Source: an uncultured Erythrobacter sp.
GTDB taxonomy: Bacteria; Pseudomonadota; Alphaproteobacteria; Sphingomonadales; Sphingomonadaceae
Direction: 5' to 3'
Length of the DNA: 64,000 nucleotides
Assembly (NCBI RefSeq): GCF_947499705.1
Contig: NZ_CANMPJ010000001.1
Span: 159,501 to 223,500, forward strand
The translations under genes were made by a program, and so were the position numbers. This document shows, one piece after another, positions 25,940-34,969 of this stretch (position 1 is the stretch's first letter; every line of letters begins with the position of its first letter). The notes beneath the pieces are model-generated. The model was given only the letters and a program-made list of their open reading frames with translations, was not told the DNA's origin and searched no databases.

Positions 25940-26908
25940 ATGAACCCCGCCATCGCGACAGAAATGCTGCAGGCCTTGCGCACGCCCGAACTCGGGCAAG
26001 GCCTGGGTCTAGGACTGCGCAATGTTCATTTCGAGCACATTCTGTCGTCCTGGCCGGAGGTCGATTGGTTCGAAGCGATATCCGAAAACTTCATGGATTC
26101 CGGTGGAAGGCCGCGTCATGTCCTGGACCGTATCGCCGAGCGCTATCCGATTGCGCTGCACGGCGTATCGCTGTCGATCGGTAGTAGCGATCCGCTGAAC
26201 TTCGAATATCTTCGCCGGTTGAAGGCTCTTGCCACCGACATCAATGCGATGTGGGTGAGCGATCATTTGTGCTGGACTGGCTTTCAAGGCGCGAACTCGC
26301 ACGACCTTCTGCCGCTTCCGCTTACAGAGGAAGCACTGGCCCATGTCATCAGCCGGGTGAGGGTGGTGCAGGACTTTCTCGAACGCCCGTTGATCCTCGA
26401 AAATCCGAGCAGCTATCTGACCTTTCGGCAATCGACGATTAGCGAGCCAGAGTTCTTCCGCCGACTGGGGGAAGAGACGGGCTGCGGGTTCTTGCTCGAC
26501 GTGAACAACGTCTTCGTGAGCTGTTTCAACGCCGGCTACGACCCCGCCGCTTACATCGATGCATTTCCTTGCGAGCGCGTGGTTCAGATGCATCTCGCAG
26601 GCCACGAGGATTGCGGTGACCACATGATCGACACGCATGACCGCGCCGTTCGATCGGAGGTCTGGGAATTGTTCCGGCGGGCGTGGGAAAGAACGGGCGG
26701 CGCAGCGACCTTGCTGGAATGGGACGGAAACATCCCGGAATTCGCCGAATGTCATGCGGAGCTGCTGAAAGCCCGCGACTATATGGCTTGGCAGGCTGGC
26801 GGGAATGGTCAGTCGGTCCAGCCAGACGGCAACACATCTTCCCATTCTACGCCCATCGACTTCCTGATTCCCGATGCGATGGGGCAGACCGAGCTGGTCG
26901 ATCCGTGA
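25940..26908 (+). CDS. MNIO family (DUF692) multinuclear iron peptide-modifying enzyme
   Basis: A 322-residue TIM-barrel enzyme of the MNIO family (MbnB, TglH, HvfB/BufB relatives), which uses two or three iron ions to oxidise cysteines in ribosomal peptides. Visible metal-binding motifs in order are [63 protein letters not shown] and [11 protein letters not shown]. The start at 25940 is the first ATG beyond the upstream gene; a second ATG eight codons later is possible, and neither has a strong ribosome-binding site. The DUF2063 gene begins inside its stop (GTGA overlap). The likely substrate is the Cys-rich protein encoded just upstream. Confidence 0.9.
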   Translation: MNPAIATEMLQALRTPELGQGLGLGLRNVHFEHILSSWPEVDWFEAISENFMDSGGRPRHVLDRIAERYPIALHGVSLSIGSSDPLNFEYLRRLKALATDINAMWVSDHLCWTGFQGANSHDLLPLPLTEEALAHVISRVRVVQDFLERPLILENPSSYLTFRQSTISEPEFFRRLGEETGCGFLLDVNNVFVSCFNAGYDPAAYIDAFPCERVVQMHLAGHEDCGDHMIDTHDRAVRSEVWELFRRAWERTGGAATLLEWDGNIPEFAECHAELLKARDYMAWQAGGNGQSVQPDGNTSSHSTPIDFLIPDAMGQTELVDP

Positions 26909-27726
26909 CCGCGCAGAGCGATCCGTTGCCCACCGTTCAACGTTGGATGCAGCAGGCCTTGATCGCACCGGGCAGAACCGATCCCGAAGCGATTGGTGAA
27001 TTGATCGATCAACCGGCAAGCGGCAATGCGGTTCAGCGGCTCGCGATCTACCAGCGTAGCTACTACGACCGCTTGCTCACCTGCATGCGCGAGCAATTCC
27101 CGGCGCTTTGCCATGCACTAGGTCGTGAGTTGTTCGACGATTTTGCGCTGGATTACCTCCAGGCCAATCCACCAGAAAGCTACACGCTTTACGATCTTGG
27201 ACGACGTTTTGCCGGGCATCTGAAGGCGTCACGTCCGGACCGTGACGCGGCTGATGGGGACAAGGAGAACTGGATCGATTTCATGATCGAGCTGGCCCTG
27301 TTCGAGCGTCAGATATTCGTGATGTTCGATGCTCCGGGGCACGAGGGCAAGGTGTTTGCAGATGCAGGCACCCCCAACGAACGACTGGCGCTTCAACCAT
27401 GCTTCGCGATCTGCGCTTACGCTTTCCCAGTCGCGCGATATTATCACGATGTGAAGGCAGAGGCCGAGCCAGACTTTCCGCCCGCACAGGCCAGTCACTA
27501 TGCGCTGGTGAGAACCGATTACGTCACTCGAACGCTGGCGGTCACTGCGCCTCAATATCGCCTTCTTGAGTTACTGCTGGCCGGAGGCAGTGTCGATGAC
27601 GCATTGGCTCGGAGCTCGGCCGACTATGGCCTCAACCTCGATGACGTGCAGGAACATTGGGGGATGCACGGCGGGTTGAAGACGAGCTGGCTCAGCCTGG
27701 GCTTTTTCATTGACAAGGAACTGTGA
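26905..27726 (+). CDS. DUF2063 / HvfC-type partner of the MNIO enzyme
   Basis: A 273-residue protein starting with GTG at 26905, overlapping the MNIO stop by four bases. The N-terminus [12 protein letters not shown], then [24 protein letters not shown] (in two helices) and [19 protein letters not shown], is the standard DUF2063 domain. Members of this family form a complex with the MNIO enzyme and recruit the precursor peptide. The rest holds a second helical/beta domain (about 120-270). It ends 12 bases from the convergent rtcR gene. Confidence 0.9.
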   Translation: MTAQSDPLPTVQRWMQQALIAPGRTDPEAIGELIDQPASGNAVQRLAIYQRSYYDRLLTCMREQFPALCHALGRELFDDFALDYLQANPPESYTLYDLGRRFAGHLKASRPDRDAADGDKENWIDFMIELALFERQIFVMFDAPGHEGKVFADAGTPNERLALQPCFAICAYAFPVARYYHDVKAEAEPDFPPAQASHYALVRTDYVTRTLAVTAPQYRLLELLLAGGSVDDALARSSADYGLNLDDVQEHWGMHGGLKTSWLSLGFFIDKEL

Positions 27727-27738
27727 GCAGCGCCCGGC

Positions 27739-29325
27739 TCACGCAAAATGGCTTGCCCAATCGAGGCCAAATTTGGCGAGGTATTTGCGCAGCCGATCTG
27801 CATCGTTGACCGATTTTCGGTTTGCGCGGGAGATTGCGAACAATGTGCGCCCGGCATCGGACAGACTGTCGCTGCGAGAGCAGACCTCGATGACATATTC
27901 GAGTTGCGCGCGATCAAATGGATCGATCTTGGCGAAGGCTTCCTCACCCAAAAGCTGGGCTAGTTCGGTGCTGCTAAAGGTCTCACCTGACCACAGATTG
28001 GAAAGTCGGCGTGTTTCCAGTTTCACCGCATCGCGGCCGATCCGCCCACCGGCACAGAGCGTAGCCATGCGCGTCACGCTAGCTGCCAGATCGCGAAAGT
28101 TGCCCTGCCACAAGGCTGATGGGCTTTCGGCAAAGGCCAGATATCGCTCGCGCGCTTCCTTGTTGAAGGTCACGCGCGCGCCCTCACGTTCAGCAAAGCG
28201 CTCGAGCTCGTAATCGAGGTTGGGTGCGATGTCCCCCCTCCGTTCCGCAAGGCCAGGCATCGTGAAGGTCCAAAGGTTGAGCCGAGCAAACAGGTCTTCG
28301 CGAAAATCTCCGGCGGCGACTTCGGAGGTAAGATCGCGGTTAGTGCCTGCGATCAGCTGAAACTCGCTCTGCGCTTCTTTGTCCGAACCGACGGGTAGGA
28401 AGCGACCGTCTTCGATTGCGCGCAGGATCATCGCCTGCTCGTCGAGGCCGAGTTCGCCGATTTCGTCGAGAAACAGCATTCCCGTGTGTGCGGCTTTGAG
28501 CAGACCGGGCCGCTCCTGAACGGCGCCAGTGAACGCCCCCTTCTTGTGCCCGAACAACGCCGACATTGCGCCGTCACCCTTCAGCGTAGCGCAGTTCACC
28601 TCGACAAAGGGCCCTGTCACCTGATGTCGTAGCTTTTTCAACTCGTAGATCTTGCGCGCCAGCTGGCTCTTGCCCGCGCCGGTAGGCCCCATCAGCAGGA
28701 TCGGGGCGCGGCTTCGCACCGCCACCTGTTCGATCTCTTCGATCATCCGGTTGAAGGCCGGGTTGCGCGTCTCGATACCGCTTTTCAGGAAACTCGCGCT
28801 TTCCTCTGACGCCTCGGCAAACCTGCTTGCGATGGAATCGTAACGCGACAGGTCGAGATCAATCGAATTCCACGTCCCGATCGGTTGCGGTTTTCCTCTG
28901 CGCGGCTGGGTCTGGAGCAATTTGCCCGGCAGGTAGCGTGCTTCGGTCAGCAGAAAGAGACAAATCTGCGCGACATGCGTGCCTGTGGTGATGTGGATCA
29001 AGTAGTCCTGGTTATCGGGATCGAACGGAAACTCCCGCGCAAAATCGAGCAGCTTTCCGTAGACTTCTTCGAAGTCCCATGCGTCTTTAAACTCCATGGC
29101 ATGCGGCACGATCTCGGTTTCTGGCGAGACACTCTCGATATCTTTGACCACGAAATCGGCGAGCCGGCGATGCTGCTTCCCGTGGATCAGCACAAAGCGA
29201 TCGACGCGCAGGTCTTCCTGCATGCAGATGCTGACCGATGGGCGCCACTTGCTCCAGCGTTCCGGCCCGAACTTGCCGGCGTCCAAGGTTGAACCGAGGA
29301 ACCCAATGACGGTGGTTGGTTTCAT
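27739..29325 (-). CDS. rtcR: RtcR, sigma-54-dependent activator of RNA repair
   Basis: A 528-residue activator. The N-terminal domain (about 1-185) is the CARF-like sensor of RtcR (VIGFLGSTLDAGKFGPERW, HITTGTHVAQICLFLL), reported to sense 2',3'-cyclic-phosphate-ended RNA or oligomers. The AAA+ domain has Walker A GPTGAGKS, the sigma-54 contact loop GAFTGA, Walker B LFLDEIGEL and an RLNLW segment. A C-terminal helical HTH region follows. It faces the rtcB operon across a 258-base region containing a clear sigma-54 promoter, the canonical arrangement. Confidence 0.95.
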   Translation of the reverse strand: MKPTTVIGFLGSTLDAGKFGPERWSKWRPSVSICMQEDLRVDRFVLIHGKQHRRLADFVVKDIESVSPETEIVPHAMEFKDAWDFEEVYGKLLDFAREFPFDPDNQDYLIHITTGTHVAQICLFLLTEARYLPGKLLQTQPRRGKPQPIGTWNSIDLDLSRYDSIASRFAEASEESASFLKSGIETRNPAFNRMIEEIEQVAVRSRAPILLMGPTGAGKSQLARKIYELKKLRHQVTGPFVEVNCATLKGDGAMSALFGHKKGAFTGAVQERPGLLKAAHTGMLFLDEIGELGLDEQAMILRAIEDGRFLPVGSDKEAQSEFQLIAGTNRDLTSEVAAGDFREDLFARLNLWTFTMPGLAERRGDIAPNLDYELERFAEREGARVTFNKEARERYLAFAESPSALWQGNFRDLAASVTRMATLCAGGRIGRDAVKLETRRLSNLWSGETFSSTELAQLLGEEAFAKIDPFDRAQLEYVIEVCSRSDSLSDAGRTLFAISRANRKSVNDADRLRKYLAKFGLDWASHFA

Positions 29326-29341
29326 CCCAATACGATACAGA

Positions 29342-29370
29342 TGTATAAGTGACGATACAAGAGTCTACAA
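29342..29370 (-). promoter_or_regulatory. Sigma-70 promoter of rtcR
   Basis: On the minus strand, TTGTAG (29370-29365), a 17-base spacer and TATACA (29347-29342) make a good housekeeping promoter 17 bases upstream of the rtcR start. The leader would be very short. Two direct copies of ACGATACA (29332-29339 and 29352-29359), 20 bases apart, overlap this region and might bind a regulator. Confidence 0.55.
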
Positions 29371-29467
29371 AAGAAGCAATAGGCTCGCGATCCATTATGG
29401 CTTTCAAAAGTATAGATAATCAATAAAAACAGAGTGATAGATAGGGTTCGAGTGTCTCTGATCGCAA

Positions 29468-29484
29468 TTGGCACACCCGGTGCA
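29468..29484 (+). promoter_or_regulatory. Sigma-54 promoter of the rtcB operon
   Basis: TTGGCACACCCGGTGCA has the invariant GG (29470-29471) and GC (29482-29483) separated by exactly ten bases, with the strong TGGCAC -24 element. Transcription would start near 29495, about 90 bases before the rtcB ATG. The gene for the sigma-54 activator RtcR lies divergently just upstream, which makes this assignment firm. Confidence 0.85.
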
Positions 29485-29583
29485 TTACTATGACCGTCGG
29501 GCAGTCGAACACCCGGCACGATGCGGCGAGAATGGGCGGTCGGAATGGGCCGGCCGCCCAAAGCCGGCAAAAAGGAATTCACG

Positions 29584-30822
29584 ATGACCCAGACGACTTA
29601 CGAGTATTCTGAAACCGAAGGTGGGTCGCCGATCAAGATGTGGACTCGCGGTGTTCCGGTCGATGATCGGGCGCGCGAGCAGCTTTCCAAGGCGGCGCAG
29701 ATGCCGTTTATCTTCAAACATGTGGCCGCGATGCCCGACGTGCATGTCGGTATCGGCGCGACCGTTGGCTCGGTTATCCCGACCAAGGGTGCGGTGATCC
29801 CGGCAGCAGTCGGCGTCGATATCGGCTGCGGCATGATGGCGGCGCGGACCTCGCTGACTGCGAGCGATCTGCCAGACAACCTTGCTGGTATCCGGTCCGC
29901 TATCGAAGCGGCTGTGCCGCATGGGCGGTCCGGTGCGCGGGGTCGGCGCGGTCCAAAGCGGGACAGGGGCTCATGGGGCGAACCACCTCAGGCCGTTGTC
30001 GATGCCTGGGCGGACCTCGCGGTTCGGTTTGGCAACATCGTCGCAAAGTATCCGCGGTTGAAGAACGCGAACACTGTCGTGCATCTCGGCACACTCGGTA
30101 CGGGCAACCACTTTATCGAGCTGTGTCTGGATACCGAGCAGCGTGTCTGGGTGATGCTTCACTCCGGATCGCGGGGCATCGGCAACGCGATTGGACGGTT
30201 CTTCATCGAGCTTGCCAAGCAGGATATGCGCAAGTGGCATATCAACCTGCCTGACGAAGACCTCGCCTATTTCCCGGAAGGGACCGATCATTTCGACGAT
30301 TATGTCGAAGCGGTCGAATGGGCGCAGGACTTTGCCGCGCTGAACCGGCGAGTGATGATGACCCATGCGCTCGATGCGCTGCGGTCGCAGATCACCAAGC
30401 CGTTCGAGGCTGAATGCGAAGCGGTGAACTGCCATCACAACTATGTGACGCGGGAAAACCACTTCGGCGAAAACGTACTGGTGACCCGTAAGGGCGCAGT
30501 GCGGGCAGCGAAGGGTACGCTCGGCATCATTCCGGGTTCGATGGGAGCAAAGAGCTTCATCGTCCGCGGGCTTGGCAATGCGGAAAGCTTCGATAGCTGC
30601 TCGCATGGCGCAGGGCGGGTGATGAGCCGGACACAGGCCAAAAAGCTGGTGACGCTCGACGAGCACATCGCGGATACTGCCGGTGTCGAATGCCGGAAGG
30701 ATGCGGGCGTGATCGATGAAACGCCCAAGGCCTATAAGCCGATCGAAGCCGTGATGGCCGCACAGGCCGATCTTGTAGAGATCGTGCATACACTGAAGCA
30801 GGTGGTGTGCGTGAAGGGGTAA
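29584..30822 (+). CDS. rtcB: RNA ligase RtcB
   Basis: A 412-residue 3'-phosphate / 2',3'-cyclic-phosphate to 5'-OH RNA ligase using GTP and Mn2+. I choose the ATG at 29584, behind AAAAAGGAATTC; an upstream in-frame ATG lacks support. RtcB motifs are MPDVHVGIGATVGSVIPT, VGVDIGCGM with the metal-binding Cys, GTGNHFIEL, LHSGSRGIGN, CHHNYV and SFDSCSHGAGR, whose His is the guanylylated residue. It is the first gene under the sigma-54 promoter and would reseal RNA broken under stress. Confidence 0.95.
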   Translation: MTQTTYEYSETEGGSPIKMWTRGVPVDDRAREQLSKAAQMPFIFKHVAAMPDVHVGIGATVGSVIPTKGAVIPAAVGVDIGCGMMAARTSLTASDLPDNLAGIRSAIEAAVPHGRSGARGRRGPKRDRGSWGEPPQAVVDAWADLAVRFGNIVAKYPRLKNANTVVHLGTLGTGNHFIELCLDTEQRVWVMLHSGSRGIGNAIGRFFIELAKQDMRKWHINLPDEDLAYFPEGTDHFDDYVEAVEWAQDFAALNRRVMMTHALDALRSQITKPFEAECEAVNCHHNYVTRENHFGENVLVTRKGAVRAAKGTLGIIPGSMGAKSFIVRGLGNAESFDSCSHGAGRVMSRTQAKKLVTLDEHIADTAGVECRKDAGVIDETPKAYKPIEAVMAAQADLVEIVHTLKQVVCVKG

Positions 30823-30863
30823 CCCTTCGCGGGCATCGCCTGCTTTTAAACGAGGAGTTCAGC

Positions 30864-31280
30864 ATGCGTGGACAATTCTTCTGCAAGGGCTGCGGCGGAC
30901 CGATCACCGGTGTGATCGAAGTGGAGTCACTCAAAGACCCATCAGTCAAGCGTCCCTCGCTTAAGCTACAACAACCCGTTGCTCCATGCGGTTCGGGCTA
31001 TAAGTCCCGCTACAAATCCTATGATCCAGGAGGCTGGAGCAAGCAAAAGGCCACCGATCCTGAGCCAACCTATTGGCTCAATCCTGACGATGTTAAGCCG
31101 TACTCGAAATACATCAAAGGCCGATGCATTGGGTGCTGCGGGATCGCGGGGCTTGACGGTCCCAACCACCAGTGTGCGAAGTGCGGAGCGGAAATCGGTA
31201 CTGAAGAAAGCGACTGCTACACGCCGTATATCTTCATCACCGAAAGCCGAAACATAGAATTCGAACGAGAAGACAGATGA
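30864..31280 (+). CDS. Small Cys-rich (zinc-ribbon-like) protein between rtcB and rtcA
   Basis: A 138-residue protein starting at the ATG at 30864 (GAGGAG site). It has paired cysteines at the N-terminus (FFCKGCGG) and a second cluster at the end (RCIGCCG, then QCAKCGAEIG and DCYTPYIF). These look like two half zinc ribbons that could fold together. Between them are a basic segment and a tryptophan-rich stretch (YWLNPDD). Its stop overlaps the rtcA start by four bases, so it is a true member of the repair operon. I do not recognise the family; RNA or ribosome binding would fit but is inference. Confidence 0.75.
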   Translation: MRGQFFCKGCGGPITGVIEVESLKDPSVKRPSLKLQQPVAPCGSGYKSRYKSYDPGGWSKQKATDPEPTYWLNPDDVKPYSKYIKGRCIGCCGIAGLDGPNHQCAKCGAEIGTEESDCYTPYIFITESRNIEFEREDR

Positions 31281-32299
31281 TCACTATCGACGGCTCCGAA
31301 GGAGAGGGCGGCGGGCAGGTGCTACGCTACGCTGCCGGCCTTTCGCTCATGACGGGCGAGCCTTTCACCATTCACAATGTTCGCGGCGGGCGGAAGAAGC
31401 CTGGCCTGATGCGCCAGCATGTCACCGCGATCGAAGCGGCGGCGATGGTAGGCAATGCCGAAGTAAGCGGCCTGTCCGTAGGATCGGAGGAATTGACCTT
31501 CCGGCCTGGCAGCGTCGTGCCCGGCGAGTATCACTTTGCTGTGGGCACCGCTGGCAGCACCGGGATGGTGCTGCAGGCGCTGCTCGGGCCGTTGATGCAG
31601 GCGAGCGAGCCATCGCGCGTCGTGATCGAAGGGGGCACTCATGCAAGCCATGCGCCACCGTTCGAATTCACCGCGCGCACCCTCCTGCCGCTTATCGCCA
31701 AGATGGGTCCGAAAATTACTGCGACGCTTGATCGGCATGGGTTCTTCCCCCGCGGCGGTGGACGGATTGTGGTCGAATTCGATCCTTCTGACCTACGCCC
31801 GATTGAGCTTATTGATCGCGGGAAGTTGCTTTCGACCAAGGCCGAAGCGGTTGTAGCGGGTATCCCTTTCGATGTCGCAGACCGCGAGTTGAGTGCAGCG
31901 CGCAAGGTGCTGTCCGACTGGCCCGAAGATGCGTTTCAGTCAGTACAACTGCCCGCCGATCACGGCCCTGGCAACGCCCTGTTGATCACGGCCGAGTTCG
32001 AGAACGTGACGGAGGTCACATCCGGCTTCGGCAAGATTGGTATGCCTGCGGAACGGCTCGCCAAAACGGCTGCCAAGCGTATGGCCGGTTACCTCGGGTC
32101 GAGGGCGTTTGCTGGCCCATATCTGCAAGACCAATTGCTTTTGCCGTTCGCGATGGCAAAGGGCGGCGCGTTCACGACGGTGAAGCTGAGCGAGCATACG
32201 CGCACGGCATCGCAGCTGATCGAGCGCTTCACTGGTACCGGGTTCAAATTCTCCGAGACCGGGGAAGGGACCCATCTGGTGGAGGTTGCTCCCGGCTAA
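31277..32299 (+). CDS. rtcA: RNA 3'-terminal phosphate cyclase RtcA
   Basis: A 340-residue RtcA, which converts RNA 3'-phosphate ends to 2',3'-cyclic phosphates through an AMP-His intermediate. Recognisable segments are IDGSEGEGGGQVLRYA, RGGRKKPGLMRQH, GTAGSTGMVLQ, GGTHASHAPPFEF and FFPRGGGRI. The adenylated His lies in SEHTRTASQLIE near residue 310. The gene overlaps the preceding Cys-rich gene (ATGA) and closes the sigma-54 operon. It is convergent with prfH. Confidence 0.95.
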   Translation: MITIDGSEGEGGGQVLRYAAGLSLMTGEPFTIHNVRGGRKKPGLMRQHVTAIEAAAMVGNAEVSGLSVGSEELTFRPGSVVPGEYHFAVGTAGSTGMVLQALLGPLMQASEPSRVVIEGGTHASHAPPFEFTARTLLPLIAKMGPKITATLDRHGFFPRGGGRIVVEFDPSDLRPIELIDRGKLLSTKAEAVVAGIPFDVADRELSAARKVLSDWPEDAFQSVQLPADHGPGNALLITAEFENVTEVTSGFGKIGMPAERLAKTAAKRMAGYLGSRAFAGPYLQDQLLLPFAMAKGGAFTTVKLSEHTRTASQLIERFTGTGFKFSETGEGTHLVEVAPG

Positions 32300-32360
32300 T
32301 CCGCACCATCCTTCGGAACTCGAACGAGCAAATGGGGATGCGAGTACCAAGTGGCCAATT

Positions 32361-32978
32361 CTAGCGCTTCAGCTTGAATTTCGGTCCCTGGTACACGCGC
32401 ACCGCGTTGCCGCGTTCGACCTGCAGGTTCTGTTCCCATAGCTGCGCATTGGCTTTGCCCGCTTCAGCTTCCTGCTGCTCCTCCAGCATCAGGGCAATCT
32501 TTAGCCGGGCGGTCTTCTTGTTGGCGAATTGCGACCGCTGCTCCTGGGAAACGCAGGTTAGCCCACTTGGCCCATGGACCGCGCGAATGGCGCTGTCGGT
32601 CTTGTTCACATGCTGCCCGCCGGGGCCGGATGCACGGATCGCCTGGTAGGTGATATCGCGCTCGTCGAAGCCCGCAATGTCGCTTGGGTCAGGCGCTTGG
32701 CGGACGCCAACGAACCAGTTCTTGCGCTTATGGTTGGGGCGGAAAGGGCTGGTGCCGATCCAGCGGACTGTGCCCGTGCGCTCGCTGACGAATGTCTCGA
32801 CATCCGGACCTTCGACCTTGAGTAACATGCTGGCGCAGTCATCGGTCACCTCCAGCACCGAGCATGCGAGACCCATTGCGGCGGCTTCCTTGCCAAACGC
32901 TTCTCCCAAGCGTTCCACGCACCAGCGACATTCCTTTGGCCCTTGCCCGGACGAGATATGCAGGATCGCGCTGTTCAT
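32361..32978 (-). CDS. prfH: Peptide chain release factor homologue PrfH
   Basis: A 205-residue release-factor-like protein lacking the codon-recognition domains of RF1/RF2. The peptidyl-hydrolysis motif is present in ASGPGGQHVNKTDSAIR. The C-terminus is basic and helical. PrfH acts with the RtcB2 ligase in rescue and repair of ribosomes cut in the decoding-site region of 16S rRNA, according to published work on the pair. Here its ATG overlaps the stop of the rtcB2 gene by four bases, so the two proteins are made together. Confidence 0.93.
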   Translation of the reverse strand: MNSAILHISSGQGPKECRWCVERLGEAFGKEAAAMGLACSVLEVTDDCASMLLKVEGPDVETFVSERTGTVRWIGTSPFRPNHKRKNWFVGVRQAPDPSDIAGFDERDITYQAIRASGPGGQHVNKTDSAIRAVHGPSGLTCVSQEQRSQFANKKTARLKIALMLEEQQEAEAGKANAQLWEQNLQVERGNAVRVYQGPKFKLKR

Positions 32979-34081
32979 GAGCGCCTCCTTTTGTAGGTGA
33001 TGATGGGGCGGAAGATCGCGACCACTTCGATCAAGCCCGCCTGCGACAGATCATCGATCACACCTTCTATGTTCTTGTAGGCTTGTGGCGCCTCCTCGAA
33101 CACCAGATACTTGTCCTCGCAGATCACCCGGCCGCCCAGATCGGTGCGTTCCAGATCGGTGATCGAGTATCGCGAACCGAGTTTGGTGCGAGCATCCTTA
33201 CGCCCCCATTTCCTTCCCGCCCCATGGGCAAGGGAATGCAAAGCGATCTCGTCCCGGACCGCTTTCGGCGCGACGAGGTAAGTCATCGTGCCGCGCGAGC
33301 CGGGGATCACCACCAGGCCTTTGTCAGCGGGAGCCGCGCCTTTCCGATGCAGCCAGCCATCTTCGTGCGGCGTCACGCTGTTGTGGAAGATATCCAGTTT
33401 CAGCGCGGCATCGGCGCCGAGCTTGCCAAGGAAGCGCTCGGCAATGATGTCACGGTTCAGTTTTGCCCAACTCATCGCCTCATCATGCCGGGCGAGGTAG
33501 TCGTCGAAAGCCGCCGTGCCGGTCAGCAATCCCCCACCTTGATACTGGCGAACATGGCTTCGCAGGATCGCTTCACCCAAGCCGCGCGAGCCGCTGTGCG
33601 TGAGGAGATAGACCTGATCTGGATCGAAACGATGTGCTTCGAACAATTGCGGGCTTTCAATGCTCTCGACAATTTGAAACTCGGCGAAGTGGTTGCCTCC
33701 ACCAATCGTCCCAAGGCTGTCGCTATCGAGGCTTGAGGTTAGACCCCTTTTGTCCAACCGATCTAGCCTGTCACCCGGCCACGGGCCTTCCAAGTCGACC
33801 AGCTTCCTGACGGTCTTATCGCGCTTGAACTTTCGAGCCTCTAGATCGGTTTGCCAAAGCGCCATGCCGCAGCCGATGTCGTTGCCGACCAGGTGCGGAT
33901 AGACATGGCTGCGAGACCAGAACGCGGCTCCGACGGGAATGCCCTGTCCAGCGTGCAGATCAGGCAGGCCGACCGCTTGCTCGATCCCGGGCAGATCGGC
34001 TGTTTGATGCAATTGATCGATCGCCTTCTGCTCGATCCAGCTTGAATCGGAGCCGATGAGGCGAACCTTCTGATACGTCAT
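32975..34081 (-). CDS. rtcB2: RNA ligase RtcB2, PrfH-associated
   Basis: A 368-residue member of the RtcB family, clearly different from the RtcB at 29584. It has VGLPDLHAGQGIPVGAAF, LVGNDIGCGMAL with the metal Cys, GTIGGGNHFAEF, LLTHSGSRGLGE, IFHNSVTPH and LHSLAHGAGRKWGR holding the nucleotide-accepting His. The close link to prfH marks it as the RtcB2 type that repairs ribosomal RNA. Its ATG overlaps the stop of the upstream 245-residue gene by one base (TGATG). Confidence 0.92.
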   Translation of the reverse strand: MTYQKVRLIGSDSSWIEQKAIDQLHQTADLPGIEQAVGLPDLHAGQGIPVGAAFWSRSHVYPHLVGNDIGCGMALWQTDLEARKFKRDKTVRKLVDLEGPWPGDRLDRLDKRGLTSSLDSDSLGTIGGGNHFAEFQIVESIESPQLFEAHRFDPDQVYLLTHSGSRGLGEAILRSHVRQYQGGGLLTGTAAFDDYLARHDEAMSWAKLNRDIIAERFLGKLGADAALKLDIFHNSVTPHEDGWLHRKGAAPADKGLVVIPGSRGTMTYLVAPKAVRDEIALHSLAHGAGRKWGRKDARTKLGSRYSITDLERTDLGGRVICEDKYLVFEEAPQAYKNIEGVIDDLSQAGLIEVVAIFRPIITYKRRRS

Positions 34082-34818
34082 CAGTTCACGCCTCCGTTAT
34101 TGGTGAGTCCGTGCGACTTGAGCTGCTTCTTCGAAAGCTGTTTCATCGAACAAACTTCCCAGCCGCCCGGCTGATCTCGCCACCTTTGTTCAATCAGTTG
34201 ATGGCGCAAATGAGCCTCCGTGCAGCGCGGATCGCGCGTGAGGTGGATCTCGAACCAAATGCCTTTCCGCTTCATCCGCACATGTAGAGGGGACAAAAGC
34301 TCAAAATCATCGAACGGGCCTTCTGGATAGGCCGCAAGCCAGCGGCGGTATGAGCGCCGCTCGATCCCGAGAAGTTGGCGAAGTCGCGCCGTTTCTTTCA
34401 CCCGGCCGTCAACCGGATCAACATAGAGATCCGGCCACCAGCCATCGAGCGGTTGCACACCGCCAAAACGGCCTTGTCCGAGCCATTTGCCATTCGCATC
34501 GACATGGATGGAAACCATGATGAAATCCTCCAGATGCTCGCGAATATGCATCTTCACCGTGCTGCCTGTGTCGAGCTGCTGGCAGATCTCGCTGAAGACA
34601 TCGTTCCAGAGACGTCCACGCTGCTTGAGCAGATAGCGCCGCAGCGGCGCGAGGTTCTCATTGAGCGACTTGGTGTAAGCGGCAGATTCCCAGGCATGCC
34701 GTTTGTGCCCGATGAATGTGCGCCCCGGATCGGTGCGCCGCTTCAGCTTCGCAGCCGGCGCATGGCGAGAACCCCACCGCGGACGTTCCACGATGACCTT
34801 GAACATATCAGCGCGCAT
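34081..34818 (-). CDS. Unrecognised protein encoded with rtcB2-prfH
   Basis: A 245-residue basic protein, rich in Arg, Lys and Trp. Notable segments are IVERPRWGSRHAPAAKLKRR, RRYLLKQRGRLWNDVFSEI, WPDLYVDPVDGRV and IWFEIHLTRDPR. It has no signal peptide, membrane helix or catalytic motif that I know. The basic, aromatic-rich composition would suit binding to ribosome or rRNA. It is the upstream partner of rtcB2 with a one-base overlap, so it is probably part of the same repair function, perhaps a substrate adaptor. Confidence 0.7.
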   Translation of the reverse strand: MRADMFKVIVERPRWGSRHAPAAKLKRRTDPGRTFIGHKRHAWESAAYTKSLNENLAPLRRYLLKQRGRLWNDVFSEICQQLDTGSTVKMHIREHLEDFIMVSIHVDANGKWLGQGRFGGVQPLDGWWPDLYVDPVDGRVKETARLRQLLGIERRSYRRWLAAYPEGPFDDFELLSPLHVRMKRKGIWFEIHLTRDPRCTEAHLRHQLIEQRWRDQPGGWEVCSMKQLSKKQLKSHGLTNNGGVN

Positions 34819-34969
34819 CGTTCACCTCCCGGCTGCGAGAGTCGAGCAGCTGTGAAGGGTCTCGGAGATTTCCGAGCCGCGAAACTGTATTGTAGTAAAT
34901 TGATGCGGCGATGTGCCGCACGAAGTCTGTTGCTACGCGAGCGAGCTCGCGTCGATCAGAATTGCCCAT
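34808..34969 (-). CDS. Small ORF at the head of the rtcB2-prfH operon
   Basis: A 53-residue ORF (begins MGNSDRREL, ends SREVNDAR) whose stop overlaps the start of the 245-residue gene by 11 bases. This tight overlap and the AGGAACAATTGTC upstream sequence favour a real coupled cistron. It is charged, with helix-forming segments (LARVATDFVRHIAASIY). No family is recognised. In-frame sequence extends to 35128 without a stop, so a longer form is possible. Confidence 0.4.
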   Translation of the reverse strand: MGNSDRRELARVATDFVRHIAASIYYNTVSRLGNLRDPSQLLDSRSREVNDAR

